Positions 7,891 through 16,815 of a DNA stretch of 64,000 nt are shown here, piece by piece; the stretch's first letter is position 1; every line of letters starts with the position of its first letter. The position numbers and the translations under genes are program-made. The notes under the pieces are model-generated. The model saw nothing but the letters and a program-made list of their open reading frames with translations, ran no database searches and was not told the origin of the DNA. Source of the stretch: Spirochaetota bacterium (GTDB lineage: Bacteria; Spirochaetota; UBA4802; UBA5368); the NCBI GenBank assembly GCA_004297825.1, contig SCSX01000006.1, positions 1-64,000 on the forward strand, read 5' to 3'.

Positions 7891-9441
7891 ATGCTGGAAG
7901 ATTTAAGAAACAGGCTGCTCAGCGCCTACGCGGACGCGGGGTACCTGCTCAAGGCGCGCGCGCGGCTGTTATACCTCTTCGAGATAATCTTCCTGCCGCT
8001 CCTCGTCCTCGTCCATATCGCCCTGGCGATCCTGTCGGTGGAAGGCCTCCTGCGTTCCCTGCGGGTCACGCCGTTCTTCTTCCTGGTGCTCCTGGCGAGC
8101 TTCATAATACTCAGGAAGGGGCGCTATACCCTCGCGGCGAACGTCTTCGTGGGCGGCGCGACCGTGGTGATCATGGCGGGGCTTATCAGCTACGGCATCC
8201 GCTCCCCGCACCTCGCGTTCAATTCCTTCATCCATTTCACCTATGCGGCCTACGCCTTCGCGGTGATGTTCTCGGGCAAGCGCATGCTCACGGGCGTCTA
8301 CGCGGCCCTCGTCGCGGCCACGGTGCTCACCTTCCTCATCGCGAAGCCGGGCGCCGACCCGGTATACCACGAGCAGATATCCCTCTCGTTTGTCGATTCC
8401 CTGTTCTCGCAAACGTTCATTTTCATACTGGGATTATTCACGCTCAGGATATTCCGGCGCGCCACCGAGTTCGCGAACATCGAGACCATCAAGAGCGACG
8501 CGAAGACCGAGTTCATCAAGCAGGTGCTCCTGGAGCGCTCGGACAGCATCAAGGGGGCGACGCAGGGCATCGCGACCAACCTGTCGGATTTCACCGACAA
8601 CACCCAGAACCAGGCCGCCGCGATCGAGGAGGTGTCCGCCTCCATCGAGCAGATCACCGCGGGGATGGACCACGTCTACACGAGCGCCGACGACCAGAAC
8701 GCAAGCCTCTCCGCGCTCGCCCAGGCCATGGAGGGGCTCTCCGGCCTCATCACCGACATGAGCGCGCGCATGAAGGACGTCCTCACCGTAATCGACGGGA
8801 TCGCCGGGAAGGCGAAGTCCGGGGAGCACTCGCTGCGGGTCATGAACGAGAGCATCGCCAATATCGGGAAGAGCTCGGGCGAGATGACGGGCATCATCCA
8901 GATCATCAACGACATATCGGACCGGATCAACCTGCTTTCGCTCAACGCGGCCATCGAGGCGGCGCGCGCGGGAGACTTCGGGCGCGGATTCGCCGTGGTG
9001 GCGGACGAGATCTCCAAGCTCGCGGACCAGACCGCGACGAGCATCAAGGAGATCGACCGCCTCATACGCGCCAACGATACGGAGATCGAGGGGGGAACGC
9101 GCAACGTCTCCGCGGCCGTCGATACGATCAAGGCCATCATAGGCGGGATCGAGGAGGTCGCCGCCCAGCAGTCGGCCATGGCCGAGTACATGAAGCTCCA
9201 GATCGAATCGAGCGTCACCGTGAACGAGAACGCCGAGAAGGTCCGCGAGCGCTCGCGCGCGATCTCGGGCGCGATGAACGAGCAGAAGAACGCGATCGAC
9301 GAGATTTCAAGGACCCTCGCGGGCATCAACGAGCTCTCCCAGAACAGCTCGACCAAGATCGAGGACATGTCGGATTCGTCGCAGGGGCTCCTCGCCATGG
9401 TCGACGCGCTCAACCGCGAGATCGCCGAACACAACGACTAA
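7891..9441 (+). CDS. Methyl-accepting chemotaxis protein, six TM segments, no periplasmic sensor
   Basis: 516 residues from ATG 7891, six bases after GGAGG. Residues about 25-180 form six hydrophobic segments (from LLYLFEIIFLPLLVLVHIAL to LFSQTFIFILGLFTL) with short loops, so there is no large external ligand domain and no HAMP. The cytoplasmic part is a long coiled coil with the highly conserved signalling tip [26 protein letters not shown] at about 346-373, which contacts CheA and CheW. Such receptors probably sense a membrane-soluble or intracellular cue. The longer upstream frame (from 7771) runs through a repeat and is unlikely to be translated. Confidence 0.9.
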   Translation: MLEDLRNRLLSAYADAGYLLKARARLLYLFEIIFLPLLVLVHIALAILSVEGLLRSLRVTPFFFLVLLASFIILRKGRYTLAANVFVGGATVVIMAGLISYGIRSPHLAFNSFIHFTYAAYAFAVMFSGKRMLTGVYAALVAATVLTFLIAKPGADPVYHEQISLSFVDSLFSQTFIFILGLFTLRIFRRATEFANIETIKSDAKTEFIKQVLLERSDSIKGATQGIATNLSDFTDNTQNQAAAIEEVSASIEQITAGMDHVYTSADDQNASLSALAQAMEGLSGLITDMSARMKDVLTVIDGIAGKAKSGEHSLRVMNESIANIGKSSGEMTGIIQIINDISDRINLLSLNAAIEAARAGDFGRGFAVVADEISKLADQTATSIKEIDRLIRANDTEIEGGTRNVSAAVDTIKAIIGGIEEVAAQQSAMAEYMKLQIESSVTVNENAEKVRERSRAISGAMNEQKNAIDEISRTLAGINELSQNSSTKIEDMSDSSQGLLAMVDALNREIAEHND

Positions 9442-9522
9442 GGCCGGGGGGATGGACCGGGCGCATCGGCCCCCCGAATTTTTCTTGCGGCCGTGAAAGC
9501 CTCGCCATACCCTGCCCACGCC

Positions 9523-10137
9523 ATGAATAAGAACGCATTGCGCATCGGCGCGCTTGCCGCCTTTCTCGCTGTCGCGGCGGGCGCTCCCGCCCAGGTGAAA
9601 AAGGAGACCGGCAGGGACGGCACCCTTCACTACTCCAATCCTGCGGAGCCGGAGCGCAGGCCCGTCGTCTTCGCGAGCGTCTACAACGCGCTCATCGAGC
9701 GGCTCGCGGCGGAGCACGGCGTGGACCCGGACCTCGTCAAGTGCATCGTGAAGGTGGAATCGGACTTCAACCCGGACGCGGTCTCGTACGCGGGGGCGAT
9801 GGGACTCATGCAGCTCATGCCGGAGGTCGCGCGCTCCTACGGCGTGACAAACGCCTTCGATCCCGGGCAGAACCTCGCCGCGGGAATCCGGCACTTCCGC
9901 TACCTTTTAGACGCGCTGGCGGGCGACGTCACCCTGGCGCTCGCCGCCTACCACGCGGGGCTCGGGAGGGTACAGCGGAGCGGCTACGCCGTCCCCCCCA
10001 TCCAGTCCACGATCAATTACGTGAATGTCGTTACGCGCTATTACTACATGACGGCGCCCGAAGACGTGGGCGAGAAGATCACGAGGCTCTACACGCGCGT
10101 CCGGGCGGACGGCACGCTGGAGATTTTCGGCAGGTAG
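9523..10137 (+). CDS. Lytic transglycosylase (SLT domain), secreted
   Basis: 204 residues from ATG 9523; an in-frame GTG at 9493 would add ten residues. Signal peptide MNKNALRIGALAAFLAVAAG then APAQ. A short DUF4124-like segment (GRDGTLHYSNP) precedes a goose-lysozyme/SLT fold: catalytic Glu79 in KVESDFNP, then AGAMGLMQLMP (91-100) and AAYHAG. The enzyme cleaves peptidoglycan between MurNAc and GlcNAc in the periplasm, forming 1,6-anhydro ends. It lies just before the convergent fliG; a role in flagellar passage through the wall is possible but not shown. Confidence 0.9.
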   Translation: MNKNALRIGALAAFLAVAAGAPAQVKKETGRDGTLHYSNPAEPERRPVVFASVYNALIERLAAEHGVDPDLVKCIVKVESDFNPDAVSYAGAMGLMQLMPEVARSYGVTNAFDPGQNLAAGIRHFRYLLDALAGDVTLALAAYHAGLGRVQRSGYAVPPIQSTINYVNVVTRYYYMTAPEDVGEKITRLYTRVRADGTLEIFGR

Positions 10138-10143
10138 TGCGGG

Positions 10144-11166
10144 TCAGTCTATCATCCCCTCTTTCGTCTTCCGGAGCACGATAAGCCCCCGCTCGTTCAG
10201 CTCGCGCATCACGGCGACGACCTGGTCGCGGGCGTACTGGATCTCGCTCACCCGGAGCGGGCCTATGAGATCAATCTCGTTCAGGATGTCGGTCGCGCGG
10301 TTGCGGCTCATGTTGCGCAGGAACTTGAAGCGTATCTCGTCCCCCGCTCCCTTGAGCGCCCTGACGACGAGCATGTCGTCGCCCAACTCGTCTATGAGCA
10401 GGCGCATCTCCTGGTTCGAGAGGGTCGCGGTATTCTCGAAGGTGAATATCCTGTCGCGGATCTCCTGCGCCACGTCGGGGATCGAATCCTCGAAGTGGTC
10501 CATGAGGCGCTTCTCCTGGTCCCCGCTCATGTAGTTCATGATATCGGCGAGCTTTCCCACGCCGCCGGGGGTGACGAAATCGTGCCCCGCGGACTTTACC
10601 GCCTCGTATTTCTTCCGGATGACCCGCGCGATCTCGAGTATCGCCTCCGGCGAGGTCTTGTCCATGCGGGCCATGCGCCGCGCCGCGTCCTTCGCGACGT
10701 CCGGGGGAAGCTTCTGCATGAGCTGCGCGGCCTTCTGGGCCGGCAGGTGCGCGAGTGTGACGGCGATCGTCTGGGGATGCTCCTTCTGGATCATGCCCGC
10801 GAGGATCTCGGAATCGATCTCGTTCAGGAATTCAAAGCCCTTTTCAAGGTTTCGGTGCGAAAGCTTCTTTAAAATCTCCCCGGCCTTCTCTTCCCCCAGG
10901 GCCGTGACCAGGAGGTTTTTCGCCGTGGATTCGCCCCCCACCGCCTCGAAGCGGCGCTTCTTGAGCTGCAGGAGAAACTCGCCTATCAGGTTTTCCCGCT
11001 CCTCGGCCGAGAGCTTTTCTATCTTCGCGATCCCCTCGCTTATCTTCGCGATGCTCTCGTCGTCCAGGTACCGGAGAATCTCCGAGGCAACGCCCGTCCC
11101 CAGCGCCACCAAGAGCGCCGCGGCCTTTTCGGTGCCGGACATTTCGTCGAATTCTTTCATCACCAT
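10144..11166 (-). CDS. fliG: Flagellar motor switch protein FliG
   Basis: 340 residues, the usual FliG length. The N-terminal domain starts EMSGTEKAAALLVALG. The middle domain contains EHPQTIAVTLAHL, the EHPQ motif that binds FliM, followed by LPPDVAKDAARRMARM. The C-terminal charged helix, which faces the stator, is visible as IRFKFLRNMSRNRATDILNE, and the protein ends SEIQYARDQVVAVMRELNERG. It sits on the cytoplasmic face of the MS ring. It is not in a flagellar operon here: neighbours are a transglycosylase (convergent, 6 bp away) and an ATPase-fold protein (divergent). Spirochaetes often have a second fliG; this could be either copy. Confidence 0.95.
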   Translation of the reverse strand: MVMKEFDEMSGTEKAAALLVALGTGVASEILRYLDDESIAKISEGIAKIEKLSAEERENLIGEFLLQLKKRRFEAVGGESTAKNLLVTALGEEKAGEILKKLSHRNLEKGFEFLNEIDSEILAGMIQKEHPQTIAVTLAHLPAQKAAQLMQKLPPDVAKDAARRMARMDKTSPEAILEIARVIRKKYEAVKSAGHDFVTPGGVGKLADIMNYMSGDQEKRLMDHFEDSIPDVAQEIRDRIFTFENTATLSNQEMRLLIDELGDDMLVVRALKGAGDEIRFKFLRNMSRNRATDILNEIDLIGPLRVSEIQYARDQVVAVMRELNERGLIVLRKTKEGMID

Positions 11167-11493
11167 ATCTTTAAATTGAAATGACGGCTGCTGTCAATCC
11201 TTTTGAAACCGGCACGCGCCTAAAATATATTAGACTTGCTGCGAAACTGCCGTCTCGCGCTCGCGGGGAGCCCCTGCGGGGGGCTTTTAAGGGGCTTCGC
11301 CCCTTAAACCCCGTAAAGACCAGAGACGGCCAGACCGGGAAGCACTTCGACCCCGCCCTCGCTCGGCTTTTCGGCGGGAGCATCCAATCGTTCCGGAGGA
11401 TATTCCTGAAATATCGGGATTGACGCGCGGCGGGGCGTGCCTAAAAATCGTTTTATTAGAAGCCGCAAAGGTTCGATAGTATACCTGACAGCC
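11167..11493. other. Divergent intergenic region with a 10-bp hairpin
   Basis: 327 bp between fliG (minus) and the ATPase-fold gene (plus). It holds a perfect hairpin TTTAAGGGGC-TTC-GCCCCTTAAA at 11286-11308, next to a GGGAGCCCCTGCGGGGGGC run. I could not assign promoters. A GTG at 11437 could extend the plus-strand gene upstream by 19 codons. Confidence 0.5.
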
Positions 11494-12147
11494 ATGGAAG
11501 CCCACGGACGCAACATAAACCCGGAGCTCTTGACCGCCGCCAAAAAGGGCAGCGAGATCGTGTTCATCTCCTACGCCACACTCTCCTCCACCGAGGACAA
11601 GATCAAATTCGCACTCCTGAAGCTCCTCGAGCAATTCGGGAAGGAGGAGCTGCTCACCCCGGTGTTCTCCTGCATCAAGGAGCTCATAGCCAACGCCACG
11701 AAGGCGAACGCCAAGCATATCCTGGTAAACGAGGGAGTCATCTCCGATACCGACGACGTGATCGCGGTCGTGCAGAAGATCCGGACCATCCTGAACGAGG
11801 AGGCCCTGCTCGCGTACGGGATCAAGGCGAAGGAGTCCCGCCTTACGACGCGGACCTACCTGAGGCTTCACGGCGACAGGCTCGTCGTCGAGGTCGTCAA
11901 CAACCTGCCGCTTCAGAAAAGGGAGCTCTTCCGCATCCATGACAGGATCGAAAAGTCGTCCAAGTACGACAGCATCGCGGAATTCTACCTGGAGAACCCC
12001 GACCCGGCTGCCGAGGGCATGGGGCTGGGGCTTTCAATGGTGGTGGTGCTCTTGAAAAGCATCAACGTCAATTACAGGAACTTCAGCGTGGTCACGGAGC
12101 GCGGCAAGACCTTCGCCCGCATCGTGTTCCCCCTCGCCACCGCCTGA
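11494..12147 (+). CDS. Histidine-kinase-like ATPase-domain protein (no histidine domain)
   Basis: 217 residues from ATG 11494 (GTG 11437 is an alternative). The N-terminal third is a helical region with IKELIANATKANAKHILVNE (61-80), which resembles the N-box of GHKL ATPases, and the C-terminal part has AEGMGLGLSMVVVLLKSINV, a G2-box. There is no phosphoacceptor histidine domain, no receiver and no membrane segment. It may be an anti-sigma-type kinase or a stand-alone phosphotransfer ATPase. The neighbouring TetR gene converges on it with one base between the stop codons. Confidence 0.65.
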   Translation: MEAHGRNINPELLTAAKKGSEIVFISYATLSSTEDKIKFALLKLLEQFGKEELLTPVFSCIKELIANATKANAKHILVNEGVISDTDDVIAVVQKIRTILNEEALLAYGIKAKESRLTTRTYLRLHGDRLVVEVVNNLPLQKRELFRIHDRIEKSSKYDSIAEFYLENPDPAAEGMGLGLSMVVVLLKSINVNYRNFSVVTERGKTFARIVFPLATA

Positions 12148-12148
12148 T

Positions 12149-12757
12149 TCAGGCGCCTTTCTTCCTTAAATACGCCATTACCATGGACATGCTCGTCTTC
12201 GTGACGTGGTCGATATTATAAAGCTCCTTGTGGAAGGTCCACTGGATGGCCGCGTTCATGATCATGCCCACCACGGCAAAGGCCGTGTTCTTCGAGTCCA
12301 CGGGCTGGAATTCCCCCGCCTGGACCCCCGCGTCTATGGTCAGCCTCACCTCGTCGCAGATAATACTGTAGATCTTCGCGTGTATGTTCTGCACACGCGG
12401 GTTGATGGGAATCTGCGCCCAGAAGTCGACGAGCACCGTGTAGAGGGCCGGATGCCCCTTGGCGGTGACGATGAAGGCGATGAGTATCGCCTTGAGCTTC
12501 TTCTCGGCGGAACGGTATTTCTGGGAGCGCTTCCTGATGGTGTCCTCGATCACCCGGTACATCTGTTCCAGCAGGTAGACGAGGATGTCTTCCTTGGTCT
12601 TGAAATAGTGCAGTACGCCGCCCTTCGAGAGTCCCGCCATGTTCGCGATGTCTTCGATCGTGAAATTGTTGTAGCCCTTCTGCGCGATGACGTCATAGGC
12701 CGCCTGCAAAATCTGCATCCTTCTCTTTTCTTCTTTTTCCGCGTTTCTCGTTGTCAT
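12149..12757 (-). CDS. TetR/AcrR family transcriptional regulator
   Basis: 202 residues from ATG 12757. The N-terminal helix-turn-helix is clear: FTIEDIANMAGLSKGGVLHYF (about 32-52) followed by KTKEDILVYLLEQM. The longer frame reaching 13069 is an overlap artefact with the radical SAM gene. The C-terminal domain contains a segment ALYTVLVDFWAQIPINPRVQ typical of this subgroup. The ligand is unknown. The gene is 37 bp downstream of the radical SAM gene on the same strand. Confidence 0.9.
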   Translation of the reverse strand: MTTRNAEKEEKRRMQILQAAYDVIAQKGYNNFTIEDIANMAGLSKGGVLHYFKTKEDILVYLLEQMYRVIEDTIRKRSQKYRSAEKKLKAILIAFIVTAKGHPALYTVLVDFWAQIPINPRVQNIHAKIYSIICDEVRLTIDAGVQAGEFQPVDSKNTAFAVVGMIMNAAIQWTFHKELYNIDHVTKTSMSMVMAYLRKKGA

Positions 12758-12794
12758 GTCATTCCACGTGTAGTGAGTTTTATATTTTCCGCCG

Positions 12795-13733
12795 TTACTT
12801 GGGCACGATATAGTACTCCTCGCCCCCCATGCCCTTGCAGTCGAGTGCGCCGTCCCGCACCAGGCCGTCCAGCGCCGCGCGAATCTCGGTTGGAGCAGCC
12901 CCGAGCGTACGCTCCAGGTCGTCCAGCGTCGAGGGCCTGCGCTCCAATGTCGCGAGCAGGCGCTTCGCCAGGTCCCCGGACGCCGCGCCCCCGGCCTGTA
13001 CGTCCCTGAGCGCGCGCCGCGCCACGATCTCCACCGTGAACCCGGCGAAAAACGCCGCCGCGCGCTCAAGGTCCTCCCTCGATGCCGGGCGCACCCACGG
13101 CTCGGTCCCCGGACGGTCCAGCGCGTTTATCTGGATGCGCGCGGGGCGGATTCTCCCGCACGCGTCGCGTATCCGCGCAAGCTCCTCTGCGCCGTCGTTG
13201 ATGCCCGGGACCAGGAAGACCTCGACGATGAGCTCCCCCGTAAATTCCCGCGCGAGCACCGCGAGCCCGTCCACGACTCTTGCCGCGGTGATTCCCGGCG
13301 CGGGCCGGTTGATGGACGCGAATGCCTCCTCCCCCGCGGCGTCCAGCGAGGGAACGAGTACGTGGGCGTCCAGCACCGCGCGCCTCACGTCTTCACGCCA
13401 GAAGAGCGTGCCGTTGGTGAGCACCGCCGTGCGGTAGGACGGGTACGCCTCCCTGATATGCCGGATGATGCGGCCCAGGCCGCTGTGGAGCGTAGGCTCC
13501 CCCGATCCGGAAAAGGTGATCACGTCGAGCCCGGGCCCGGGGGCCAGGTACGCGTCAAGCTCCGCGATCACCGCGGCGGTGGGAACGTACTCGGCCACGT
13601 CCGCGGTGAGCGCGGTCGTGCACCCGCATTCGCAATATACGCAATTCAAAGAACACGTCTTAAAGGGGACCAGGTCGACCCCCAGTGAAAGCCCCAGGCG
13701 TCGCGAGTTAACGGGTCCAAAAAGATACTTCAT
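12795..13733 (-). CDS. Radical SAM protein (COG0731-like) with C-terminal winged helix
   Basis: 312 residues. The cluster motif CSLNCVYC (Cys27, Cys31, Cys34) binds the SAM-coordinating [4Fe-4S]; extra Cys36 and Cys38 follow it. A TFSGSGEPTLH segment, VLTNGTLF and VPSLDA follow the usual order of the partial TIM barrel. N-terminal FGPVNSRRLGLSLG is typical of the COG0731 group. About 70 C-terminal residues (ATLERRPSTLDDLERTLG onward) look like a small winged helix. Substrate unknown. It starts four bases from the stop of the DUF3352-like gene upstream, so the two are probably co-transcribed. Confidence 0.85.
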   Translation of the reverse strand: MKYLFGPVNSRRLGLSLGVDLVPFKTCSLNCVYCECGCTTALTADVAEYVPTAAVIAELDAYLAPGPGLDVITFSGSGEPTLHSGLGRIIRHIREAYPSYRTAVLTNGTLFWREDVRRAVLDAHVLVPSLDAAGEEAFASINRPAPGITAARVVDGLAVLAREFTGELIVEVFLVPGINDGAEELARIRDACGRIRPARIQINALDRPGTEPWVRPASREDLERAAAFFAGFTVEIVARRALRDVQAGGAASGDLAKRLLATLERRPSTLDDLERTLGAAPTEIRAALDGLVRDGALDCKGMGGEEYYIVPK

Positions 13734-13736
13734 TCA

Positions 13737-15449
13737 CTACCGAGCCCCCGCGGGCGAGAGCTCCACCTGCATCCTGATCGAGACGAACTGACCCTGCATC
13801 CTTCCGATAACGGCCGCCGTCTTCAGCCTGTTGAGCACCCCGACCACCTGCGGCCCCGCGCTGAAACTGCCCAGGAGAAGCATGGCCTTGAGCCAGCTTT
13901 CGCCGCGAAGGTTCAGATACCACGCGAGGAACACGGACGCGTCAAGATTTTTTATCGATTCCTCCCCGGTCACGGAGAAAAAGCCCGCCCCGCCGGAAAG
14001 CACCTCGCGCAGCATCCCCTCGTCATTCGAGAAATAGAGCTGTTTCCCGGAGGCGAGCGCGTACAACCGGTTGCTCCTTTCGTCCAGGAACCAGAACGCG
14101 GAATAGCCCCCTATCTCCGTTTCCCCGTAGCGGTCCCCGGGATTCTTCTTCCTCCCGTTGGCCTTAAGCTTTTTCCACAGCGCCGATGCGCCCTCGGCGT
14201 CGTGCAGGGGAAGCATGAGCGCGATTCCGTCCATGGACCCCGACGCGGTCGCGGGCCGGACGGCGACGTTCACGTAGCCGTCAAAGCGCTTAATGAAATC
14301 CTCGCGCAGGTCGATACCGGAATCCTTTCCGAACGACGCGAGCGATTTCCGATACTCTTCGCACACGGCCGAAAAGGCTCCCTGCCCCTTCACGCACGCC
14401 TCGTCGAGCGATTTCAGGTTGAGCGAACAATAGAGATAGGCGACCGGGTTTGCCGCCGGGAGCAGGTTCGCGGGAAGCCCCGGCCGGAACAGGGTGCGGA
14501 TGAACTGCTCGGCCTGCGTCCCCTTCCCCGGCGCCGCGCCTATGACAAGGCTGATCGCCCCGCCCTTGCGGGAAAGCCCGGCGGCGACATAGTCCATCCC
14601 CTGGATCCCCGAATTTTCAAGGGCACCCATCGCGTTCTTGCGCGCGTCGGGGGCGTCTTCCTCGATCACCTCGCCCCCGCTCTTCCCGCCCGCAGTTCTC
14701 TTTTTCTTCTTTTTCTGCTTAATGGAGGGAGCGGCCTCGGTTTTGGCATCGCCGCCCGCGTCGCGGAAAAATGCGCCCCGGATGAACACGTTTATATCTT
14801 CCGCGGGCGCGGCCTGCTCCCGGTACGCGCGGAACACCGGGTCCCCCGCAAGCGATGCCGTCGCGTCGATCGCGCGAAGCCCGATCGCTTCCTTTATGAG
14901 CGCGTCCGTGTTGGCGAAGAGAAGGCATCCGTCCACGCCCGCGAAGTACACGTCGGTGAGCATCTGGTAGATCGCGGTCCCCTGGTGCATGACCATCGCG
15001 GGATTGAGGTCCAGTCCCTGCTTGTCCGCGTGATACTGCTTTACCAGTTTCACGAACGCCGGCGGCGCCTCGCTTTCATTGGTAACGGGAATCAGTATCA
15101 TGATCTGCCGGTCCCCGCGCTCCCCCGGCACGAAGGCGAGCGCCGCGGGCCGCGCGGCGTCAACGCCCGCGCGCGTGATCGACCCGGGATCGAGCAAGTC
15201 TATGCCGGTCCTGGTCTTGAAGTCGCGGATCCAGGTTTCCGCCCCCTCCCCCGCCCCGGCAAGATTTTCGAGCGCGTACGAGGCGAGCGGGAGAACGCGC
15301 GCCGCCCCGGCGGTATGCGCGTACAGGAGCGCGCGCGCCGGGATGAGCAATGCCTCGTCGCGGGCCTGCGCCGCCGCGGGGCGGTTCGGGGATGCCGCGC
15401 AGCACGCGATGATGGACCATATTAGACCGTGAAGGATTCGTGATTTCAT
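13737..15449 (-). CDS. Secreted DUF3352-like protein
   Basis: 570 residues from ATG 15449; ATG 15467 would add six. The N-terminus is a signal peptide (MKSRILHGLIWSIIACCAAS). The body is a series of alpha/beta repeats of the DUF3352 type, with phrases such as DVYFAGVDGCLLFANTDALI and YALASGKQLYFSNDEGML. A lysine-rich insert (IKQKKKKKRTAGGKSGG) lies near the middle, beside the acidic EVIEEDAPDA. No catalytic residues can be named. It is probably periplasmic or exported. The function of this family is unknown. Confidence 0.65.
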   Translation of the reverse strand: MKSRILHGLIWSIIACCAASPNRPAAAQARDEALLIPARALLYAHTAGAARVLPLASYALENLAGAGEGAETWIRDFKTRTGIDLLDPGSITRAGVDAARPAALAFVPGERGDRQIMILIPVTNESEAPPAFVKLVKQYHADKQGLDLNPAMVMHQGTAIYQMLTDVYFAGVDGCLLFANTDALIKEAIGLRAIDATASLAGDPVFRAYREQAAPAEDINVFIRGAFFRDAGGDAKTEAAPSIKQKKKKKRTAGGKSGGEVIEEDAPDARKNAMGALENSGIQGMDYVAAGLSRKGGAISLVIGAAPGKGTQAEQFIRTLFRPGLPANLLPAANPVAYLYCSLNLKSLDEACVKGQGAFSAVCEEYRKSLASFGKDSGIDLREDFIKRFDGYVNVAVRPATASGSMDGIALMLPLHDAEGASALWKKLKANGRKKNPGDRYGETEIGGYSAFWFLDERSNRLYALASGKQLYFSNDEGMLREVLSGGAGFFSVTGEESIKNLDASVFLAWYLNLRGESWLKAMLLLGSFSAGPQVVGVLNRLKTAAVIGRMQGQFVSIRMQVELSPAGAR

Positions 15450-15628
15450 ACAGGCAGATTCTCTCATTAAAGGGAAAATGGCAACTACATTCCGGCCGGG
15501 CGGCGTCCCGGACCCCGCCCGTTTAAAAAGATCAGAAATTCAAATATTAATTTGACTGTCCACCGGATTTTCATAGCATACGCTTTAATTTTGGCCCGTG
15601 TTACGGCACCGGCCCGGAGGACGGCCCC

Positions 15629-16813
15629 ATGAGCGAATGCGAAATCAAGCGCAGCTACGAGGAGATCAACGACAAGATACGGCAGGGCAAGGCCGTCGTG
15701 CTCCGCGCCGACGAGATGACGAAGCTCGTCGCGTCGGAGGGGGCGGCAAGCGCCTTCAAGAAGGTCGACGTGGTGACCACCGGCACTTTTGGAACGATGT
15801 GCTCCTCGGGGGCATTCATCAACTTCGGGCACACCAGGCCCAAGATGAAGGCCGAACGCGCGTGGCTCAACGACGTGGAGGCCTACGGGGGGCTCGCCGC
15901 GGTGGACCTGTATATCGGCGCGACGCAGGTGCAGGAGGACGATCCCCTCAACAAGGTTCACCCCGGGAAGTTCAGGTACGGCGGGGGACACGTGATCGAG
16001 GACCTCATCGCGGGCAAGGGCATCAAGCTCAAGGCCCGGTCCTACGGAACGGACTGCTATCCCCTGCGCGAATACGAGACGACTGTCACGCTCAAGGACC
16101 TCCGCGACGCGTTCATGTACAACCCGCGCAACGCCTACCAGAATTACAACTGCGCGGTCAATCTTTCCCGGCGCACTATCTATACCTATATGGGCATACT
16201 CCGCCCCAAGCTCGCGAACGCGACCTACTCAAGCGCGGGCGAGCTCTCCCCCCTCCTGAACGATCCCTACTACTGGACCCTGGGCACGGGGACGCGCATC
16301 TTCCTGGGGGGCGCGGCGGGCGCGATAAGCTGGCGCGGCACCCAGCACAACCCCGCCGCGATGCGCGGGGAAAACGGTGTGGTCCGCGAGGGGGCCGGCA
16401 CCCTCGCGGTGACGGGCGACATGAAGGAGATGTCGCCCGAGTTCATACGGGGCGCCTCGCTCACCGGTTACGGGTGTTCGCTCATGGTGGGGGTGGGCGT
16501 GCCCATCCCCATACTCAACGAGGAGCTCGCGCGCTTCACCGGCGTATCGGATAAAGACATCTTCTGCCAGGTCGTCGATTACGGCGAGGACTACCCCAAC
16601 GCCGTGAACCGCTCCCTGGCCGAGGTGAGCTACGAGGAGCTTAAATCCGGAAAGATCGAGGTCATGGGCAAGAGCATTCCCAGTGCGCCCCTCTCGAGCT
16701 ATCCCATGGCGAGAAAAATCGCCGACCGGCTGAAAGGCTGGATACAGGAAGGCGGGTTCACCCTGGGCGTACCCCAGATTCCGCTCCTCACGGTGCCTTC
16801 CCGGAAGTCCTGA
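15629..16813 (+). CDS. Homocysteine biosynthesis protein, DUF39/COG1900 family
   Basis: 394 residues. Family features: VVTTGTFGTMCSSGAFINFG near 48-67 with a conserved Cys, PKMKAERAWLNDVEAYGGLA, then KARSYGTDCYPLREYET with another Cys, and GTRIFLGGAAGAISWRGTQH. In methanogens this family is needed, together with a NIL-ferredoxin protein, to make homocysteine from aspartate semialdehyde and sulfide without O-acylhomoserine. The UPF0280 gene begins two bases downstream and the NIL-ferredoxin gene follows at 18961, which supports the same role here. Cytosolic. The reaction in this organism is inferred from family and context. Confidence 0.88.
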   Translation: MSECEIKRSYEEINDKIRQGKAVVLRADEMTKLVASEGAASAFKKVDVVTTGTFGTMCSSGAFINFGHTRPKMKAERAWLNDVEAYGGLAAVDLYIGATQVQEDDPLNKVHPGKFRYGGGHVIEDLIAGKGIKLKARSYGTDCYPLREYETTVTLKDLRDAFMYNPRNAYQNYNCAVNLSRRTIYTYMGILRPKLANATYSSAGELSPLLNDPYYWTLGTGTRIFLGGAAGAISWRGTQHNPAAMRGENGVVREGAGTLAVTGDMKEMSPEFIRGASLTGYGCSLMVGVGVPIPILNEELARFTGVSDKDIFCQVVDYGEDYPNAVNRSLAEVSYEELKSGKIEVMGKSIPSAPLSSYPMARKIADRLKGWIQEGGFTLGVPQIPLLTVPSRKS

Positions 16814-16815
16814 GC

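Noticed and set aside
12758-13069. N-terminal extension of the TetR gene
   Set aside because: The extra residues are Arg/Ser/Trp-rich with no conserved features and are a shadow of the radical SAM gene.
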